The notes beneath the pieces were generated by a model. That model did no database searches, was not told the DNA's origin, and saw only the letters and a list, made by a program, of their open reading frames with translations. From positions 62,001 through 126,000 of the forward strand of contig NZ_SCWC02000002.1 in assembly GCF_004359525.2 (NCBI RefSeq): DNA of 64,000 nucleotides, in the 5' to 3' direction. Shown here piece by piece: positions 43,457 through 54,337 of the stretch. Position 1 is the stretch's first letter, and each line of letters opens with the position of its first letter. Made by a program: the position numbers and the translations under genes. Origin of the DNA: Macrococcus equipercicus. Lineage in GTDB: Bacteria > Bacillota > Bacilli > Staphylococcales > Staphylococcaceae.

Positions 43457-43488
43457 AGGACTAATGGCTATAAATGGGGGCGACATGA

Positions 43489-44829
43489 ATGCATATTGTT
43501 GTAGTGAGCGTTAATCATCGTACAGCAGATGTAAGTTTAAGAGAAAAACTGACATTTTCAGAGTTGAATATAGAAGAGGCACATCAAACACTGATCAACC
43601 AGAAATCAGTGTTTGAAGGAATTATTGTATCGACATGTAACCGGACGGAGATTTATGCGGTCGTCGACCAGCTGCATACAGGACGCTACTACATTCAGTC
43701 ATTTTTAGCAGAATGGTTTGATGTGGCATTGGAAGTCGTGAAGTCAGTCACTACGGTCAAAGTAGACGACGAAGCAGTCGCTCATCTCTATAATGTGACA
43801 GCAGGGCTTGATTCAATCGTCCTCGGTGAGACGCAGATTTTAGGACAGATCCGCGACAGCTTTCTAATGGCCCAAAGTGAAGGGACGACCGGCACGATTT
43901 TCAACAAATTGTTCAAGGAAGCCATCACTTTGGCGAAACGTGCGCATTCTGAAACGGACATCTCTTCTAAAGCAGTGTCGGTGTCATATGCTGCGGTGGA
44001 ACTGTCGAAGAAAGTGCTTGGTACATTGAATGACAAACGGATTTTGATCATCGGTGCAGGAGAGATGGCGGAGCTCGCGCTTGAGAACTTATCAGGCAGT
44101 GGTGCTGAACATATCACAGTCATCAACCGCACACCGGAGAAAGCAGTGTCACTTGCTCATAAGTTCGGCGGCAGACATATGATGATCAGTGAACTGCAGT
44201 GCGCATTGATGAACAGTGACATCGTCATTTCATCAACAAGCGCCCGTGATTATATCATTACTGAGGAGATGATGAGCGGCCTGATGCGCATGCGTCCGTC
44301 TCATCCGATTGTGCTGATTGATATCGCCGTTCCGCGTGACATTGATCCGATGGTCGGCAGGCTGGATCTCGTCTTCAATTATGATGTGGATGACTTGAAA
44401 GGTCTTGTTGATGCCAATCTTGCTGAGCGTGAGAAAGCAGCTGAGAAAATCCGCTTGATGATTGATACATCAGTACTGCAGTTTACAGAATGGGTGAATA
44501 TGCTCGGTGTAGTTCCGGTCATTACGGCACTGCGCGAGAAAGCACTCCGTATTCAGGAAACAACGATGGAAAGCATCGAGCGCAAAATGCCCGACCTTTC
44601 TGACCGTGACCGTAAAGTGATCTCGAAGCATATGAAGAGCGTCATCAACCAGATGTTAAAAGATCCGATTCAGCAGGCGAAAGAACTGAGCGGCCATAAC
44701 AACCGCAGTGAAGAGCTGCAGTTCTTCCAGGAGATTTTTAATATTACAACTGAAGTAGAAATCATTAACGAACGGGAAAACTATAATATTAAATCATTTC
44801 GGGGGCAGCTTGAACCAAGAAATGGGTGA
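43489..44829 (+). CDS. hemA: glutamyl-tRNA reductase
   Basis: A 446-residue enzyme that starts tetrapyrrole synthesis by reducing glutamyl-tRNA to glutamate semialdehyde with NADPH. The catalytic cysteine is in [11 protein letters not shown] (about 50), substrate contacts in [15 protein letters not shown] (about 105-119), the NADPH site in [12 protein letters not shown] (about 185), and a helical dimer domain closes the protein. The N-terminal residues next to [11 protein letters not shown] are where HemX-dependent turnover acts in staphylococci. First gene of hemAXCDBL. Confidence 0.97.
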   Translation: MHIVVVSVNHRTADVSLREKLTFSELNIEEAHQTLINQKSVFEGIIVSTCNRTEIYAVVDQLHTGRYYIQSFLAEWFDVALEVVKSVTTVKVDDEAVAHLYNVTAGLDSIVLGETQILGQIRDSFLMAQSEGTTGTIFNKLFKEAITLAKRAHSETDISSKAVSVSYAAVELSKKVLGTLNDKRILIIGAGEMAELALENLSGSGAEHITVINRTPEKAVSLAHKFGGRHMMISELQCALMNSDIVISSTSARDYIITEEMMSGLMRMRPSHPIVLIDIAVPRDIDPMVGRLDLVFNYDVDDLKGLVDANLAEREKAAEKIRLMIDTSVLQFTEWVNMLGVVPVITALREKALRIQETTMESIERKMPDLSDRDRKVISKHMKSVINQMLKDPIQQAKELSGHNNRSEELQFFQEIFNITTEVEIINERENYNIKSFRGQLEPRNG

Positions 44830-44833
44830 GTGA

Positions 44834-45667
44834 ATGTCTGATATAGTTATGATTCGGTTGCACGAGGCAATACTCTTCATCTACATGTTGAGTGTTGCCT
44901 GTTATTTCTTCGATTTCGTTGAGAAAAACAATAGAGTAAAGAAAACCGGTTTTATGATGTTAGTGGGCGTATTTATGATGCAGACACTGCTTGTGGGCCA
45001 GTTCATCGTTAATACCGGAAGGTTTCCGGTGCAGACGATCAGCGAAGGGTTTTATTTCTTCACCTGGCTGATCATTTTGATCTCCATCATTCTGTCGGTG
45101 AGCACGCGGTCGGAACTGATCACGTTTATGATGAACTTGATCGGCTTTACGTTTATGGCGATCCATACGTTTCAGCCGCTGCAGTATAACTCGGATACCG
45201 CTGTCTCGCATATGATGAACGAACTGCTGATGATTCACGTGACGCTCGCCATCACAGCGTATGTCATGTTTCTTATCGCGGCGCTGCACGCGCTGCTGTA
45301 TTTAATACAGATGAATAACTTAAAGAAGAAGAAATTCAATCAGAAGTTTTTCAGGATCAATGACCTTGCGTCCATCGGGAAATTTGTCAGCATATTCAGT
45401 ATAGCGGGTTTTGTGCTTCTTCTGATTTCTCTCATTCTCGGCGTACAGTGGGGGCTGATCCTGATCGGCGGCTCCATCTGGGCGGACAGCAAAGTAATCG
45501 GTTCCATGATTGTGCTGTTCATATACGGTGCATTCATATTTGTATTTAATCAGAAACGTTTGAAAGTGAATATTTTGATGGAGATTAATATTATTCTGTT
45601 CTTGATCTGTATGATTAATTACCTGCTCTTATCCAGATATTCTGAATTTCATCAGTTAATCAACTAG
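44834..45667 (+). CDS. hemX: HemX, CcsA-family membrane protein
   Basis: A 277-residue protein with eight predicted helices. It has the cytochrome-c-assembly/CcsA core, including a tryptophan-rich part ([19 protein letters not shown], about 205-223). In S. aureus HemX lowers the amount of HemA. It starts four bases after hemA with GGGTGAG as site and is 10 bases ahead of hemC. Confidence 0.93.
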   Translation: MSDIVMIRLHEAILFIYMLSVACYFFDFVEKNNRVKKTGFMMLVGVFMMQTLLVGQFIVNTGRFPVQTISEGFYFFTWLIILISIILSVSTRSELITFMMNLIGFTFMAIHTFQPLQYNSDTAVSHMMNELLMIHVTLAITAYVMFLIAALHALLYLIQMNNLKKKKFNQKFFRINDLASIGKFVSIFSIAGFVLLLISLILGVQWGLILIGGSIWADSKVIGSMIVLFIYGAFIFVFNQKRLKVNILMEINIILFLICMINYLLLSRYSEFHQLIN

Positions 45668-45677
45668 GAGGCTTCAC

Positions 45678-46607
45678 ATGAGAAAGATTATAGTAGGAAC
45701 AAGAAGAAGTCAGCTTGCTCTGACACAGAGTAACCAGTTTATCCAGAAAATTAAAGACCGTTTCCCTGAAGTGGACATTGAAATCAAGGAGATTGTCACA
45801 AAAGGCGATAAAATCGTTAATGTGCAGCTGTCAAAAGTCGGCGGCAAAGGCTTGTTCGTCAAAGAGATTGAACAGGCGCTGTTTGACAAAGAGATTGACA
45901 TGGCCATCCATTCGCTGAAAGACGTGCCAAGTGAACTGCCCGATGGACTGACGCTCGGCTGTATTCCAGATAGAGAGGATCCACGCGATGCCTTCATCTC
46001 TAAAGGTCATGTGAAGTTAGCAGATTTGAAGGCAGGGAGTGTCATCGGTACAAGTTCGCTGCGCCGGGGTGCTCAGCTGCTGAGCTTATATCCTGAACTT
46101 CAGATTGAATGGATCCGCGGCAATATTGACACGCGGCTGAATAAACTGGAACATGAACATTATGATGCGATTATTCTAGCAGCGGCCGGTCTGAAACGGA
46201 TGGGCTGGAGCGATGACACCGTCACTGAATATCTGGACCATGAAACAATGCTGCCGGCTATCGGTCAGGGCGCACTCGGTATTGAATGCCGTGCAGACGA
46301 TATAGAAGTGCTGGAGCTGTTACGAGCGGTCCATAATGAAGAAGTGGAGCGCTGTACACAGGCTGAACGCCAGTTCCTGAAACTGATGGATGGCAGCTGT
46401 CAAGTGCCGATTGCAGGTCATGCAGTCATAGACGGAGACCAGATACATTTCAAAGGTCTTATTATGTCTCCGGACGGGAAAGAGAAATATGTTTCTGATG
46501 TCACCGGAACTGATCCGGCTGCAGTCGGCCGTCAGGCAGCAGAAGAGATGCAGGTTAACGGGGCACACAACATCATTGCAGCGTTGAATGAAGAAGGAAG
46601 CCGGTAA
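45678..46607 (+). CDS. hemC: hydroxymethylbilane synthase
   Basis: A 309-residue porphobilinogen deaminase. [12 protein letters not shown] is at the N-terminus; [12 protein letters not shown] (about 75) holds the catalytic aspartate; the cofactor-binding cysteine is in [12 protein letters not shown] (about 240). It polymerises four porphobilinogens. AGGAGG ahead of the ATG. Confidence 0.97.
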   Translation: MRKIIVGTRRSQLALTQSNQFIQKIKDRFPEVDIEIKEIVTKGDKIVNVQLSKVGGKGLFVKEIEQALFDKEIDMAIHSLKDVPSELPDGLTLGCIPDREDPRDAFISKGHVKLADLKAGSVIGTSSLRRGAQLLSLYPELQIEWIRGNIDTRLNKLEHEHYDAIILAAAGLKRMGWSDDTVTEYLDHETMLPAIGQGALGIECRADDIEVLELLRAVHNEEVERCTQAERQFLKLMDGSCQVPIAGHAVIDGDQIHFKGLIMSPDGKEKYVSDVTGTDPAAVGRQAAEEMQVNGAHNIIAALNEEGSR

Positions 46608-46608
46608 T

Positions 46609-47292
46609 ATGAAGCCAGTTATATTGATGACTGACAGCCACGCCACTAAGAGCGATAAAGTAGACATTGTCCATCTTCCTTTAATAGGAATACGACAGCT
46701 GCCTGTTGTTCACGCGTATGCTCGTAATCAATATGACTGGCTTCTTTTTACGAGCAGAAATGCAGTCCGGCTCTTCTTTGAGCAGTATCCGGACATCACA
46801 TTCAGCAAAGTGGCTTCAATCGGCAGCAGGACTTCAGAGGCACTTATCACGCATGGTGTCGCAATCGACTATGAGCCGCCTGAATTCAATCAGGAGTCAT
46901 TTATCGCGCATGCGGCGGACCGCTTTGACGACTGCTCGATTCTACTGCCGTGCAGTGCAAAGGCGCGGCCGAAGCTCGCGGATTTTCTGAGCAGGCGGGC
47001 AGCCGTGACAACAATCGCCCTCTATGAACCTGTCACCAATGAAAATAATGCAAAGAAGATGAACACACTGCTCTTGAGTGGTAGTATAGATGTGGTCGTA
47101 TTTATGAGTCCGTCAGCCGTCCGCGCCTATTTTACGGCGTACAGTAAGATTCATCAGCTGGTCGTAGCGATTGGGCCGGTGACGAGCCGGGCGCTGCAGA
47201 ACGTTCATCAGCCGCATATCACCGCCTTGCAGTCAACGAAAGAGGCAATTATCGATAAAATACTTGAAATGAGGGACAGTAATGCAATTTGA
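46609..47292 (+). CDS. hemD: uroporphyrinogen-III synthase
   Basis: A 227-residue two-domain protein of low sequence conservation, identified by length, [16 protein letters not shown] (about 44-59) and [12 protein letters not shown] (about 165-176), both typical ligand-facing segments, and by its place between hemC and hemB. The ATG at 46609, one base after hemC, has GGAAG upstream. Overlaps hemB by 11 bases. Confidence 0.93.
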   Translation: MKPVILMTDSHATKSDKVDIVHLPLIGIRQLPVVHAYARNQYDWLLFTSRNAVRLFFEQYPDITFSKVASIGSRTSEALITHGVAIDYEPPEFNQESFIAHAADRFDDCSILLPCSAKARPKLADFLSRRAAVTTIALYEPVTNENNAKKMNTLLLSGSIDVVVFMSPSAVRAYFTAYSKIHQLVVAIGPVTSRALQNVHQPHITALQSTKEAIIDKILEMRDSNAI

Positions 47293-48262
47293 CAGACATA
47301 GAAGACTTCGCTCTTCAGCCGTAATGAGAGACATGGTAAGAGAAACTACCATTTCCAAAAAGGATTTGATCTATCCTATCTTTGTTATTGAGAAAGATGA
47401 TGTGAGAAACGAGATTCAATCGATGCCGGGAATTTTCCAGCTCAGTCTGAACCTTCTTCATGAAGAACTGAAAGTGTCTTATGATCTCGGCATTCGCGCT
47501 GTGATGTTCTTTGGTATTCCGAACGAGAAGGATGCATGCGGCACTGGTGCATTCATCGATGATGGCATTATCCAGAAGGCAACACGTCTTTGCAAACAGC
47601 TGTATCCTGATATGCTTGTTCTTGCGGATACATGTCTTTGTGAGTATACGGACCATGGTCACTGCGGTGTACTGGATGATCACGGTGATGTCATCAATGA
47701 CGAGACGCTGCCGATTCTTGTGCAGACGGCCGTCTCACAGGCAAAAGCAGGTGCTGATATCATTGCACCGAGCAACATGATGGATGGCTTTGTCGCGCAT
47801 ATTAGACAGGGTCTTGATGAAGCAGGCTTCTACAATATCCCTATTATGAGCTACGGCATCAAATATGCTTCAGCATTCTACGGTCCGTTCCGTGACGCCG
47901 CTGAAAGCACGCCGCAGACAGGAGACCGGAAATCCTACCAGATGGATCCGGCGAACCGTCTGGAAGCGATGCGCGAACTTGACAGTGATATCGCAGAAGG
48001 TGCTGACATGATGATCGTGAAGCCGGCACTCAGCTATCTTGATATTATCCGTGATGTGCGCAACAACAGCAATCTGCCGGTCGTCGCCTACAATGTCAGC
48101 GGTGAATACGCGATGACGAAAGCCGCTGCACAAAACGGCTGGATTGACGAGGAACGCATCGTGATGGAACAGATGATTTCCATGAAGCGCGCTGGTGCAG
48201 ACATGATCATCACTTACTTTGCTAAAGATATTTGCAGCTACATCAATAAAGGAGGATACTAA
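47282..48262 (+). CDS. hemB: delta-aminolevulinic acid dehydratase
   Basis: A 326-residue porphobilinogen synthase. The zinc site is the cysteine-rich [16 protein letters not shown] (about 118-133). Schiff-base lysines are in SYGIKYAS (about 198) and [10 protein letters not shown] (about 250). [11 protein letters not shown] is also conserved. One-base overlap with hemL. Confidence 0.98.
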   Translation: MQFDRHRRLRSSAVMRDMVRETTISKKDLIYPIFVIEKDDVRNEIQSMPGIFQLSLNLLHEELKVSYDLGIRAVMFFGIPNEKDACGTGAFIDDGIIQKATRLCKQLYPDMLVLADTCLCEYTDHGHCGVLDDHGDVINDETLPILVQTAVSQAKAGADIIAPSNMMDGFVAHIRQGLDEAGFYNIPIMSYGIKYASAFYGPFRDAAESTPQTGDRKSYQMDPANRLEAMRELDSDIAEGADMMIVKPALSYLDIIRDVRNNSNLPVVAYNVSGEYAMTKAAAQNGWIDEERIVMEQMISMKRAGADMIITYFAKDICSYINKGGY

Positions 48263-49539
48263 TGAATCGTTCACAGCAGGCATTCGAAGCAGCACAGAAA
48301 GTCATGCCGGGCGGCGTCAACAGTCCGGTCCGGGCGTTCAAGAGCGTAGATATGGACCCGATTTTCATGGACCATGGTAAAGGCTCAAAAATATATGATA
48401 TCGACGGCAATGAGTATATCGACTATGTCCTGAGCTGGGGCCCGCTTATTTTAGGGCATGCTGATCCGACAGTCACTGAACAACTGAACAAGACTGTCTT
48501 GAACGGCACAAGCTTCGGCGCGCCGACTGAGCTCGAGACGAAAATGGCGGAACTTGTCATTGAACGCGTCCCGTCCATTGAGATGGTCCGTATGGTTTCA
48601 AGCGGTACTGAGGCGACACTTGCTGCCCTGCGTCTCGCGCGCGGCTATACTGGCCGGAACAAAATTCTGAAGTTCATCGGCTGCTACCACGGTCACAGTG
48701 ACAGTCTGCTCATTAAAGCGGGCTCTGGTGTAGCGACGCTTGGACTGCCGGATTCCCCTGGTGTACCGAAAGGAACGGCTGAAAACACAATCACGGTTCA
48801 CTATAATGACCTTGATGCAGTGAAGACAGCATTTGAGAAATATGGTGATGATATTGCCTGTGTTATCGTTGAACCCGTAGCCGGTAATATGGGCGTTGTC
48901 CCACCGGTGGAAGGTTTTCTGCAAGGACTGCGGGACATCACAAATGAATATGGTGCGCTGCTGATCTTTGATGAAGTCATGACAGGCTTCCGCGTCGGCT
49001 ACAACTGTGCGCAAGGTTACTTCAATGTGACACCCGACCTGACTTGTCTCGGCAAAGTTATCGGCGGCGGACTGCCGGTAGGCGCGTTCGGGGGCAGACG
49101 TGACATTATGGAACGTATCGCACCGGCAGGAGATATTTACCAGGCAGGCACACTGAGCGGTAATCCACTGGCGATGACCGGCGGCTATTATACGCTCAGT
49201 CAGCTGACAGAAGACAGCTATACGTATTTCAATCAGCTGGGTGACCAGCTGGAAGCGGGCTTAACAGAAGTGTTCGCTAAACATGGTGTGCCGATCACGA
49301 TTAATCGTGCCGGCAGCATGATCGGCTACTTCCTGAATGAACAGAAAGTGACGAATTTTGAGACGGCGAGCAAGTCTGACCTCAAGCTGTTTGCGAAGAT
49401 GTACCGCGAGATGGCTGCAAATGGTGTGTTCCTGCCGCCGTCCCAGTTCGAAGGCATGTTCCTGTCAACGAAGCATACATCAGCAGATATCGAGAAAACT
49501 TTAGCGGCATTTGATAAAGCGCTGAACGTCGTTAAATAA
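48262..49539 (+). CDS. hemL: glutamate-1-semialdehyde 2,1-aminomutase
   Basis: A 425-residue PLP enzyme making 5-aminolevulinate. The PLP lysine is in [17 protein letters not shown] (about 266); [18 protein letters not shown] (about 112-129) and [12 protein letters not shown] (about 235) are family stretches. Binding site GGAGG. Last gene of the heme operon before a strong terminator. Confidence 0.98.
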   Translation: MNRSQQAFEAAQKVMPGGVNSPVRAFKSVDMDPIFMDHGKGSKIYDIDGNEYIDYVLSWGPLILGHADPTVTEQLNKTVLNGTSFGAPTELETKMAELVIERVPSIEMVRMVSSGTEATLAALRLARGYTGRNKILKFIGCYHGHSDSLLIKAGSGVATLGLPDSPGVPKGTAENTITVHYNDLDAVKTAFEKYGDDIACVIVEPVAGNMGVVPPVEGFLQGLRDITNEYGALLIFDEVMTGFRVGYNCAQGYFNVTPDLTCLGKVIGGGLPVGAFGGRRDIMERIAPAGDIYQAGTLSGNPLAMTGGYYTLSQLTEDSYTYFNQLGDQLEAGLTEVFAKHGVPITINRAGSMIGYFLNEQKVTNFETASKSDLKLFAKMYREMAANGVFLPPSQFEGMFLSTKHTSADIEKTLAAFDKALNVVK

Positions 49540-49550
49540 AGGGTTTATAT

Positions 49551-49592
49551 AATGAAAATCACATTATTCTCATGTGATTTTCATTTTTTTTT
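49551..49592 (+). terminator. terminator of the hem operon
   Basis: AATGAAAATCACAT / ATGTGATTTTCATT with a 7-base loop, then eight or more T. Confidence 0.96.
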
Positions 49593-49679
49593 ATGAATGA
49601 TGTTTATATTCCTGATTAAAGGCAATAATATTGATGTAAATAAAATTTACAAAAATAATCTTAACGGAGGTTTTCTACT

Positions 49680-50054
49680 ATGGCTAACAACAAAAACGTT
49701 AACGACAAAGACGTTATCTATGATTCAGAAAAAGATCGTCATGTAACACATCAAGCGGATGGTACTACAAATCGGGACGGGGACCGTGTAAGAGAAACAC
49801 GTGATACACACGTTCATCGTGAAGAACCGAAGAAGAAAAGTCCATGGCCTTGGTTGATTCCATTATTAATCCTTCTTCTTGCGATTCCATTGCTAATGAG
49901 CATGTGTAACAATGACAAAGATGACAAAAAAGACGATAATAAAACAGAAGAGTCAACTACAGAAAAAGCGACTACAGAAAAAGCAACAACTGAATCAGCT
50001 TCTGTAGTGAAATTCGACTTAGCTTCAATCGTTAACTTTGACCTTGCGTCTTAA
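49680..50054 (+). CDS. single-helix membrane-anchored protein with C-terminal repeats
   Basis: A 124-residue protein of unknown family with a CGGAGG site. The first 52 residues are highly charged (NDKDVIYDSEKDRHVTHQ). One membrane helix follows (PWPWLIPLLILLLAIPLLM, about 55-73), then a lysine/aspartate stretch, a threonine-rich repeat (STTEKATTEKATTESA) and a doubled end VVKFDLAS-IVNFDLAS. Because the N-terminal part is more polar and the C-terminal repeats look like a surface spacer, the tail may be outside. Own terminator. Function unknown. Confidence 0.8.
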   Translation: MANNKNVNDKDVIYDSEKDRHVTHQADGTTNRDGDRVRETRDTHVHREEPKKKSPWPWLIPLLILLLAIPLLMSMCNNDKDDKKDDNKTEESTTEKATTEKATTESASVVKFDLASIVNFDLAS

Positions 50055-50060
50055 TAATTG

Positions 50061-50087
50061 AAACCGTGGATTAGTTCACGGTTTTTT
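50061..50087 (+). terminator. terminator after the membrane-anchored protein gene
   Basis: AAACCGTG / CACGGTTT stem with 8-base loop and six T. Confidence 0.9.
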
Positions 50088-50108
50088 ATTTTGATGGTTG
50101 ATATATTG

Positions 50109-50154
50109 AAAGAAAGCACCGCTGAAGATATTATTCCTCAGCGGTGCTTTCTTT
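50109..50154. terminator. strong bidirectional hairpin, ends the 33-residue peptide gene
   Basis: A 17-base stem AAAGAAAGCACCGCTGA (50109-50125) / TCAGCGGTGCTTTCTTT (50138-50154) with flanking A/T runs on both sides. It terminates the minus-strand peptide gene that stops at 50171. Confidence 0.88.
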
Positions 50155-50170
50155 AATTCTTAAAAAATTC

Positions 50171-50272
50171 TTAAAAAATTATATTGAGCAGTAATGTCAG
50201 TAAGATGGATAAAACGATTGAAATGATGATCGAGAACAAGCACCCTGTGGATCCCCCTGCATATCTAAACAT
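50171..50272 (-). CDS. 33-residue membrane peptide
   Basis: ATG at 50272 follows a perfect AAAGGAGG (complement near 50280-50287). The peptide starts MFRYAGGSTGCLFSIIISIV and continues as one hydrophobic helix to NIIF. A terminator is 17 bases after the stop, so the unit looks like a complete small gene. Peptides of this size are often missed by annotation. It is not Fst-like because the charged C-terminal tail is missing. Function unknown. Confidence 0.65.
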   Translation of the reverse strand: MFRYAGGSTGCLFSIIISIVLSILLTLLLNIIF

Positions 50273-50366
50273 CTGTCTGCCTCCTTTAGCTTCTTAATTA
50301 ATAAATAGCCTGCTCACAACTTTCTAAACAAATTTGTTACAATATTAAGTAGAGGAAGTGACGGCA

Positions 50367-51416
50367 ATGTTTCAACTGTTATTAGTAATTCTCGCTCTTT
50401 CGGTCGGTTTTCTGCTGATGAAAGTCGGTATGATACTGCCGTGGCTGTTCGGCCCGATCATTGCGGCGGTGCTGTGCAGCAAATTCTCCCGGCGAACGAT
50501 TGTCTGGCCGAAAGTACTCGGTGACCTCGGTCTGTTTATTTTAGGCGCTCAGATCGGGGCTGCTTTCACCCGTCAAGTCGTGCTGGATATTAAAGATGAT
50601 GCTGTCAATATCGTCATCCTGAATATGCTGCTGCTTGCTGCGGCCGTCCTGCTGTCCCTTTTGTTTAAAAAAATTGTGGACTGCACGTTTGAAACGGCAC
50701 TGCTCAGTTCGATTCCTGGTGCACTGAGTCAGATGATTGTGATGGCCGAGGAAAATAAACAGGCGAATCTGCTTGTAGTGACTTTATCCCAGACGTCACG
50801 GCTGCTGTTTGTCATCATGATTGTGCCGCTGGTCAGTTCATGGCAGAGCGGCGGCGTATCACATGCCGCTCATAAAGCACCATCTCTCTTTATGCAGCTG
50901 AGTCCGCTGTCGTTCATCCTGCTCGTGCTCAGTACTGCTGCTGTCTACCGGCTCATGACCAAAATCCATTTTCCGGTCCCGCAGCTGCTGGCGCCGATAC
51001 TGGTGCTGATTATATGGAATATGATGACGGAACAGACCTTCTCGATTCCATATATGCTGGTTGCTTTAGCGCAAGTGCTGTTCGGTATTAGAATCGGCCT
51101 TCAAATGTACAGTCTATCGAACCAGCTGTCCAGGCGGCTGTTTGTCGGTATATGCATTCACAACTTGCTGCTGATCGGTGCGACGCTCGTCATGGTCATT
51201 GTGTTCACCTGGCTGACCGCTCATCCGTTCAACGACCTGTTTCTCAGTGCGGCCCCGGGCGGCATGGCACAGATTATCGTGGTCGGTATTGAAACCGGTG
51301 CCAATGTCGCTATGATTTCAAGCTATCATATTTTCAGGATATTCTTCATATTGCTCATTGTCACACCGCTCGTCCAGTACATACTGAAGAAAAGTCAGAT
51401 TGACAAGAGGCTGTAA
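50367..51416 (+). CDS. AbrB-family membrane protein (putative transporter)
   Basis: A 349-residue protein with about ten helices in two similar halves. Each half contains the repeat core: GDLGLFILGAQIGAAF with SSIPGALSQMIVMAE, and LAQVLFGIRIGLQM with AAPGGMAQIIVVGIE. These PGALSQM/PGGMAQI motifs define the family once called ammonia monooxygenase/AbrB; the substrate is unknown. I start at ATG 50367; GTG at 50358 would add three residues. Monocistronic. Confidence 0.85.
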   Translation: MFQLLLVILALSVGFLLMKVGMILPWLFGPIIAAVLCSKFSRRTIVWPKVLGDLGLFILGAQIGAAFTRQVVLDIKDDAVNIVILNMLLLAAAVLLSLLFKKIVDCTFETALLSSIPGALSQMIVMAEENKQANLLVVTLSQTSRLLFVIMIVPLVSSWQSGGVSHAAHKAPSLFMQLSPLSFILLVLSTAAVYRLMTKIHFPVPQLLAPILVLIIWNMMTEQTFSIPYMLVALAQVLFGIRIGLQMYSLSNQLSRRLFVGICIHNLLLIGATLVMVIVFTWLTAHPFNDLFLSAAPGGMAQIIVVGIETGANVAMISSYHIFRIFFILLIVTPLVQYILKKSQIDKRL

Positions 51417-51459
51417 ATCAGCTACTATTAAATCAAATTCATATGATTATCGGGAAGAG

Positions 51460-51664
51460 TAGGTCAACAGAAACTTCTAGAGAGTGCAGGTCTGGTGAAA
51501 CTGTGCAGTGACTTTGATTGAAGGTAGCCCGCAAGTGTCTTTCATTGAACATTCAGTAGGTGGAAGCGTGGAAGAGCGTTAATCTTAATGAGTGCAGCTG
51601 CGGCTGAATTTAGGTGGTACCACGAGATTATTCCCGTCCTATTGTTTTAGGACGGGATTTTTTT
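51460..51664 (+). promoter_or_regulatory. T-box riboswitch of valS, valine type
   Basis: T-box AGGTGGTACCACG (51612-51624) is followed by terminator CCCGTCCTA / TAGGACGGG (51633-51641 / 51648-51656) and seven T. AGAGAGTGCAGG upstream fits Stem I, and GUA near 51524 is a candidate valine specifier. The promoter is near 51440 but unclear. Confidence 0.92.
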
Positions 51665-51705
51665 GTTTTCTGAGCATTACCATATGATTAATTGGAGGTT
51701 ACTGG

Positions 51706-54327
51706 ATGGATACTAAATACAATCATGAACTAGTTGAAGAAGGCACATATAAGAAATGGGTGGACGACGCACTGTTTAAAGCGGAAAGCGGCTCTGACAA
51801 GAAGCCGTTTACTATTGTCATTCCGCCGCCGAACGTGACAGGGAAGCTGCATATCGGCCATGCATGGGATACAACGCTGCAGGATATCATCACACGTATG
51901 AAGCGGATGCAGGGCTACAATACATTGTACTTGCCGGGTATGGACCATGCCGGGATTGCGACACAGGCAAAAGTAGAAGCAAAGCTGCGCGCTGACGGTA
52001 TTTCACGTCATGATATCGGCCGTGAGAAGTTTCTGGAGCAGACGATGGAATGGAAAGAGGAATATGCCGGATTCATTCGTGAGCAATGGGCGAAGCTCGG
52101 TCTCGGCCTCGATTACTCACGTGAACGCTTCACACTGGATGAAGGGCTGTCTGAGGCAGTGCGCGAAGTGTTCGTTAAGATGTACGAAAAAGGGCTGGTC
52201 TACCGCGGTGAGCGGATTATCAACTGGGATCCTGCTGCACGTACAGCACTGAGCGACATCGAAGTCATTCACGAGGAAATTGAGGGTGCTTTTTATCACA
52301 TCAACTATCCACTGAGTGATGGCAGCGGCTTCATCGAGATCGCGACGACTCGTCCTGAGACGCTGCTCGGCGACACTGCAGTTGTCGTGCATCCTGAAGA
52401 CGAACGTTATCAGCACATGATCGGTAAGACGGTCATCTTACCGCTGCTCGGCCGTGAGATTCCGGTGCTTGGTGATGACTATGTTGAGAAGGACTTCGGT
52501 ACAGGGGCGATGAAAGTGACGCCTGCCCATGATCCGAATGACTTTGAGATCGGTAACCGTCATAACCTTGCGCGCATCAATGTCATGAATGAAGACGGCA
52601 CGATGAATCAGCTGGCTGGTCCATACGCGGGCATGGACCGCTTTGACTGCCGCAAACAGCTGATTGCTGACTTAAAGGAGAGCGGTGAGCTCGTAAAAGT
52701 CGAGAAACATATTCACCAGGTCGGTCACAGCGAACGAAGCGGTGCAGTCGTTGAGCCTTACTTATCGACGCAGTGGTTCGTCAAGATGGCGCCGCTTGCT
52801 GAACAGGCACTGGCTAATCAAGAGACGGAGGACCGTATCGATTTCATTCCGCCGCGCTTTGAAGGAACTTTCAACCGCTGGATGGAAGGTATACATGACT
52901 GGTGTATTTCCCGTCAGCTTTGGTGGGGGCACCAGATTCCGGCGTGGTATCATAATGAGACGGGCGAACTTTATGTCGGTAAAACAGCACCGGCGGATAC
53001 TGAGAACTGGACGCAGGACGCGGATGTGCTGGATACATGGTTCTCAAGTGCGCTCTGGCCGTTCTCAACGCTCGGCTGGCCGAACGTTGACGCAGCAGAC
53101 TTCAAGGAGTTCTATCCGACGAATGTCCTTGTTACCGGCTATGATATTATCTTCTTCTGGGTCGCACGCATGATCTTCCAGGGACTTGAGTTTACAGGTA
53201 GACGCCCATTTGATAACGTGCTTATTCACGGGCTTGTACGGGCGGAAGACGGCCGTAAGATGAGTAAATCGCTGGGTAATGGTGTTGATCCGATGGATGT
53301 CATCGACAAATACGGAGCGGATGCCCTGCGTTACTTCCTGGCAACCGGCTCGACACCGGGGCAGGACTTACGCTACTCGACAGAGAAAGTGGAAGCAGCA
53401 TGGAATTTCATCAATAAGATCTGGAACGCCTCCCGTTTCAGCTTGATGAACATCGGTGACGATTTCACGGTCGCAGATATTAACTGGGGCGGTAAAAAGT
53501 CAGTGGCTGATAAGTGGATTCTGACGCGGCTGAATGAAACCATTGAAGAAGTGACACGTCTTGCTGAGAAATATGAATTCGGTGAAGTAGGCCGCAGCCT
53601 GTATAACTTCATCTGGGATGATTTCTGTGACTGGTACATTGAGATGAGTAAGATTCCGATGAACGGAGACGACGAGGAAGCGCAGCAGACGACCCGTTCT
53701 ATTCTTGCTTACACGCTGGATCAGATTATGCGTATGCTGCATCCGTTTATGCCGTTTGTCACAGAATCCATCTGGCAGAACTTGCCGCACGAAGGCGAGT
53801 CAATCGTGACGGCGTCGTGGCCGGTCGTCCGCGACGAATGGTCTGATTTATCTTCCAAACAGGATATGGAGCAGCTCATGGAGATTATCCGTGCAGTCCG
53901 TACTGCCCGGAATGAAGTCAATACACCGATGTCAAAAGAAATACCGATGATCATCAAGACAAATCATCATGCTATTACAGCGAAGCTGGAAGAGAACCGC
54001 TTCTATCTGGAGCGTTTCTGTAATCCGTCAGAACTGATTATCAGTGAGCAGCCGGAGACGATCGACAAAGCGATGACTTTACCTGTTGCAGGTGTAGAAA
54101 TCATTCTGCCGCTGGAAGGTCTGATTGACATGGATAAGGAACGCGCCCGTCTGACAAAAGAACTTGAAAAATGGCAGCAGGAGCTTGACCGTGTCAACAA
54201 CAAGCTTGCCAATGAACGCTTTGTATCAAAAGCACCGGAGAAAGTCATCAACGAAGAAAAAGAAAAGCAGCTCACTTATACAGAGCGCTATAACGCTGTG
54301 AAAGAACGTTTAGCACAATTAAAGTAG
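51706..54327 (+). CDS. valS: valyl-tRNA synthetase
   Basis: An 873-residue class I enzyme. HIGH is in [14 protein letters not shown] (about 41-54), KMSKS in [14 protein letters not shown] (about 521), with the CP1 editing domain between ([17 protein letters not shown], about 215). The anticodon-binding helices and a C-terminal coiled coil ([19 protein letters not shown]) close the protein. Start has GGAGG upstream; the T-box leader controls it and folC probably too. Confidence 0.98.
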   Translation: MDTKYNHELVEEGTYKKWVDDALFKAESGSDKKPFTIVIPPPNVTGKLHIGHAWDTTLQDIITRMKRMQGYNTLYLPGMDHAGIATQAKVEAKLRADGISRHDIGREKFLEQTMEWKEEYAGFIREQWAKLGLGLDYSRERFTLDEGLSEAVREVFVKMYEKGLVYRGERIINWDPAARTALSDIEVIHEEIEGAFYHINYPLSDGSGFIEIATTRPETLLGDTAVVVHPEDERYQHMIGKTVILPLLGREIPVLGDDYVEKDFGTGAMKVTPAHDPNDFEIGNRHNLARINVMNEDGTMNQLAGPYAGMDRFDCRKQLIADLKESGELVKVEKHIHQVGHSERSGAVVEPYLSTQWFVKMAPLAEQALANQETEDRIDFIPPRFEGTFNRWMEGIHDWCISRQLWWGHQIPAWYHNETGELYVGKTAPADTENWTQDADVLDTWFSSALWPFSTLGWPNVDAADFKEFYPTNVLVTGYDIIFFWVARMIFQGLEFTGRRPFDNVLIHGLVRAEDGRKMSKSLGNGVDPMDVIDKYGADALRYFLATGSTPGQDLRYSTEKVEAAWNFINKIWNASRFSLMNIGDDFTVADINWGGKKSVADKWILTRLNETIEEVTRLAEKYEFGEVGRSLYNFIWDDFCDWYIEMSKIPMNGDDEEAQQTTRSILAYTLDQIMRMLHPFMPFVTESIWQNLPHEGESIVTASWPVVRDEWSDLSSKQDMEQLMEIIRAVRTARNEVNTPMSKEIPMIIKTNHHAITAKLEENRFYLERFCNPSELIISEQPETIDKAMTLPVAGVEIILPLEGLIDMDKERARLTKELEKWQQELDRVNNKLANERFVSKAPEKVINEEKEKQLTYTERYNAVKERLAQLK

Positions 54328-54337
54328 AGGCGAAATT

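Noticed and set aside
50171-50272. 33-residue peptide considered as a second Fst-type toxin
   Set aside because: It lacks the charged C-terminal tail, no antisense RNA with a direct repeat is visible, and the locus has its own normal terminator.
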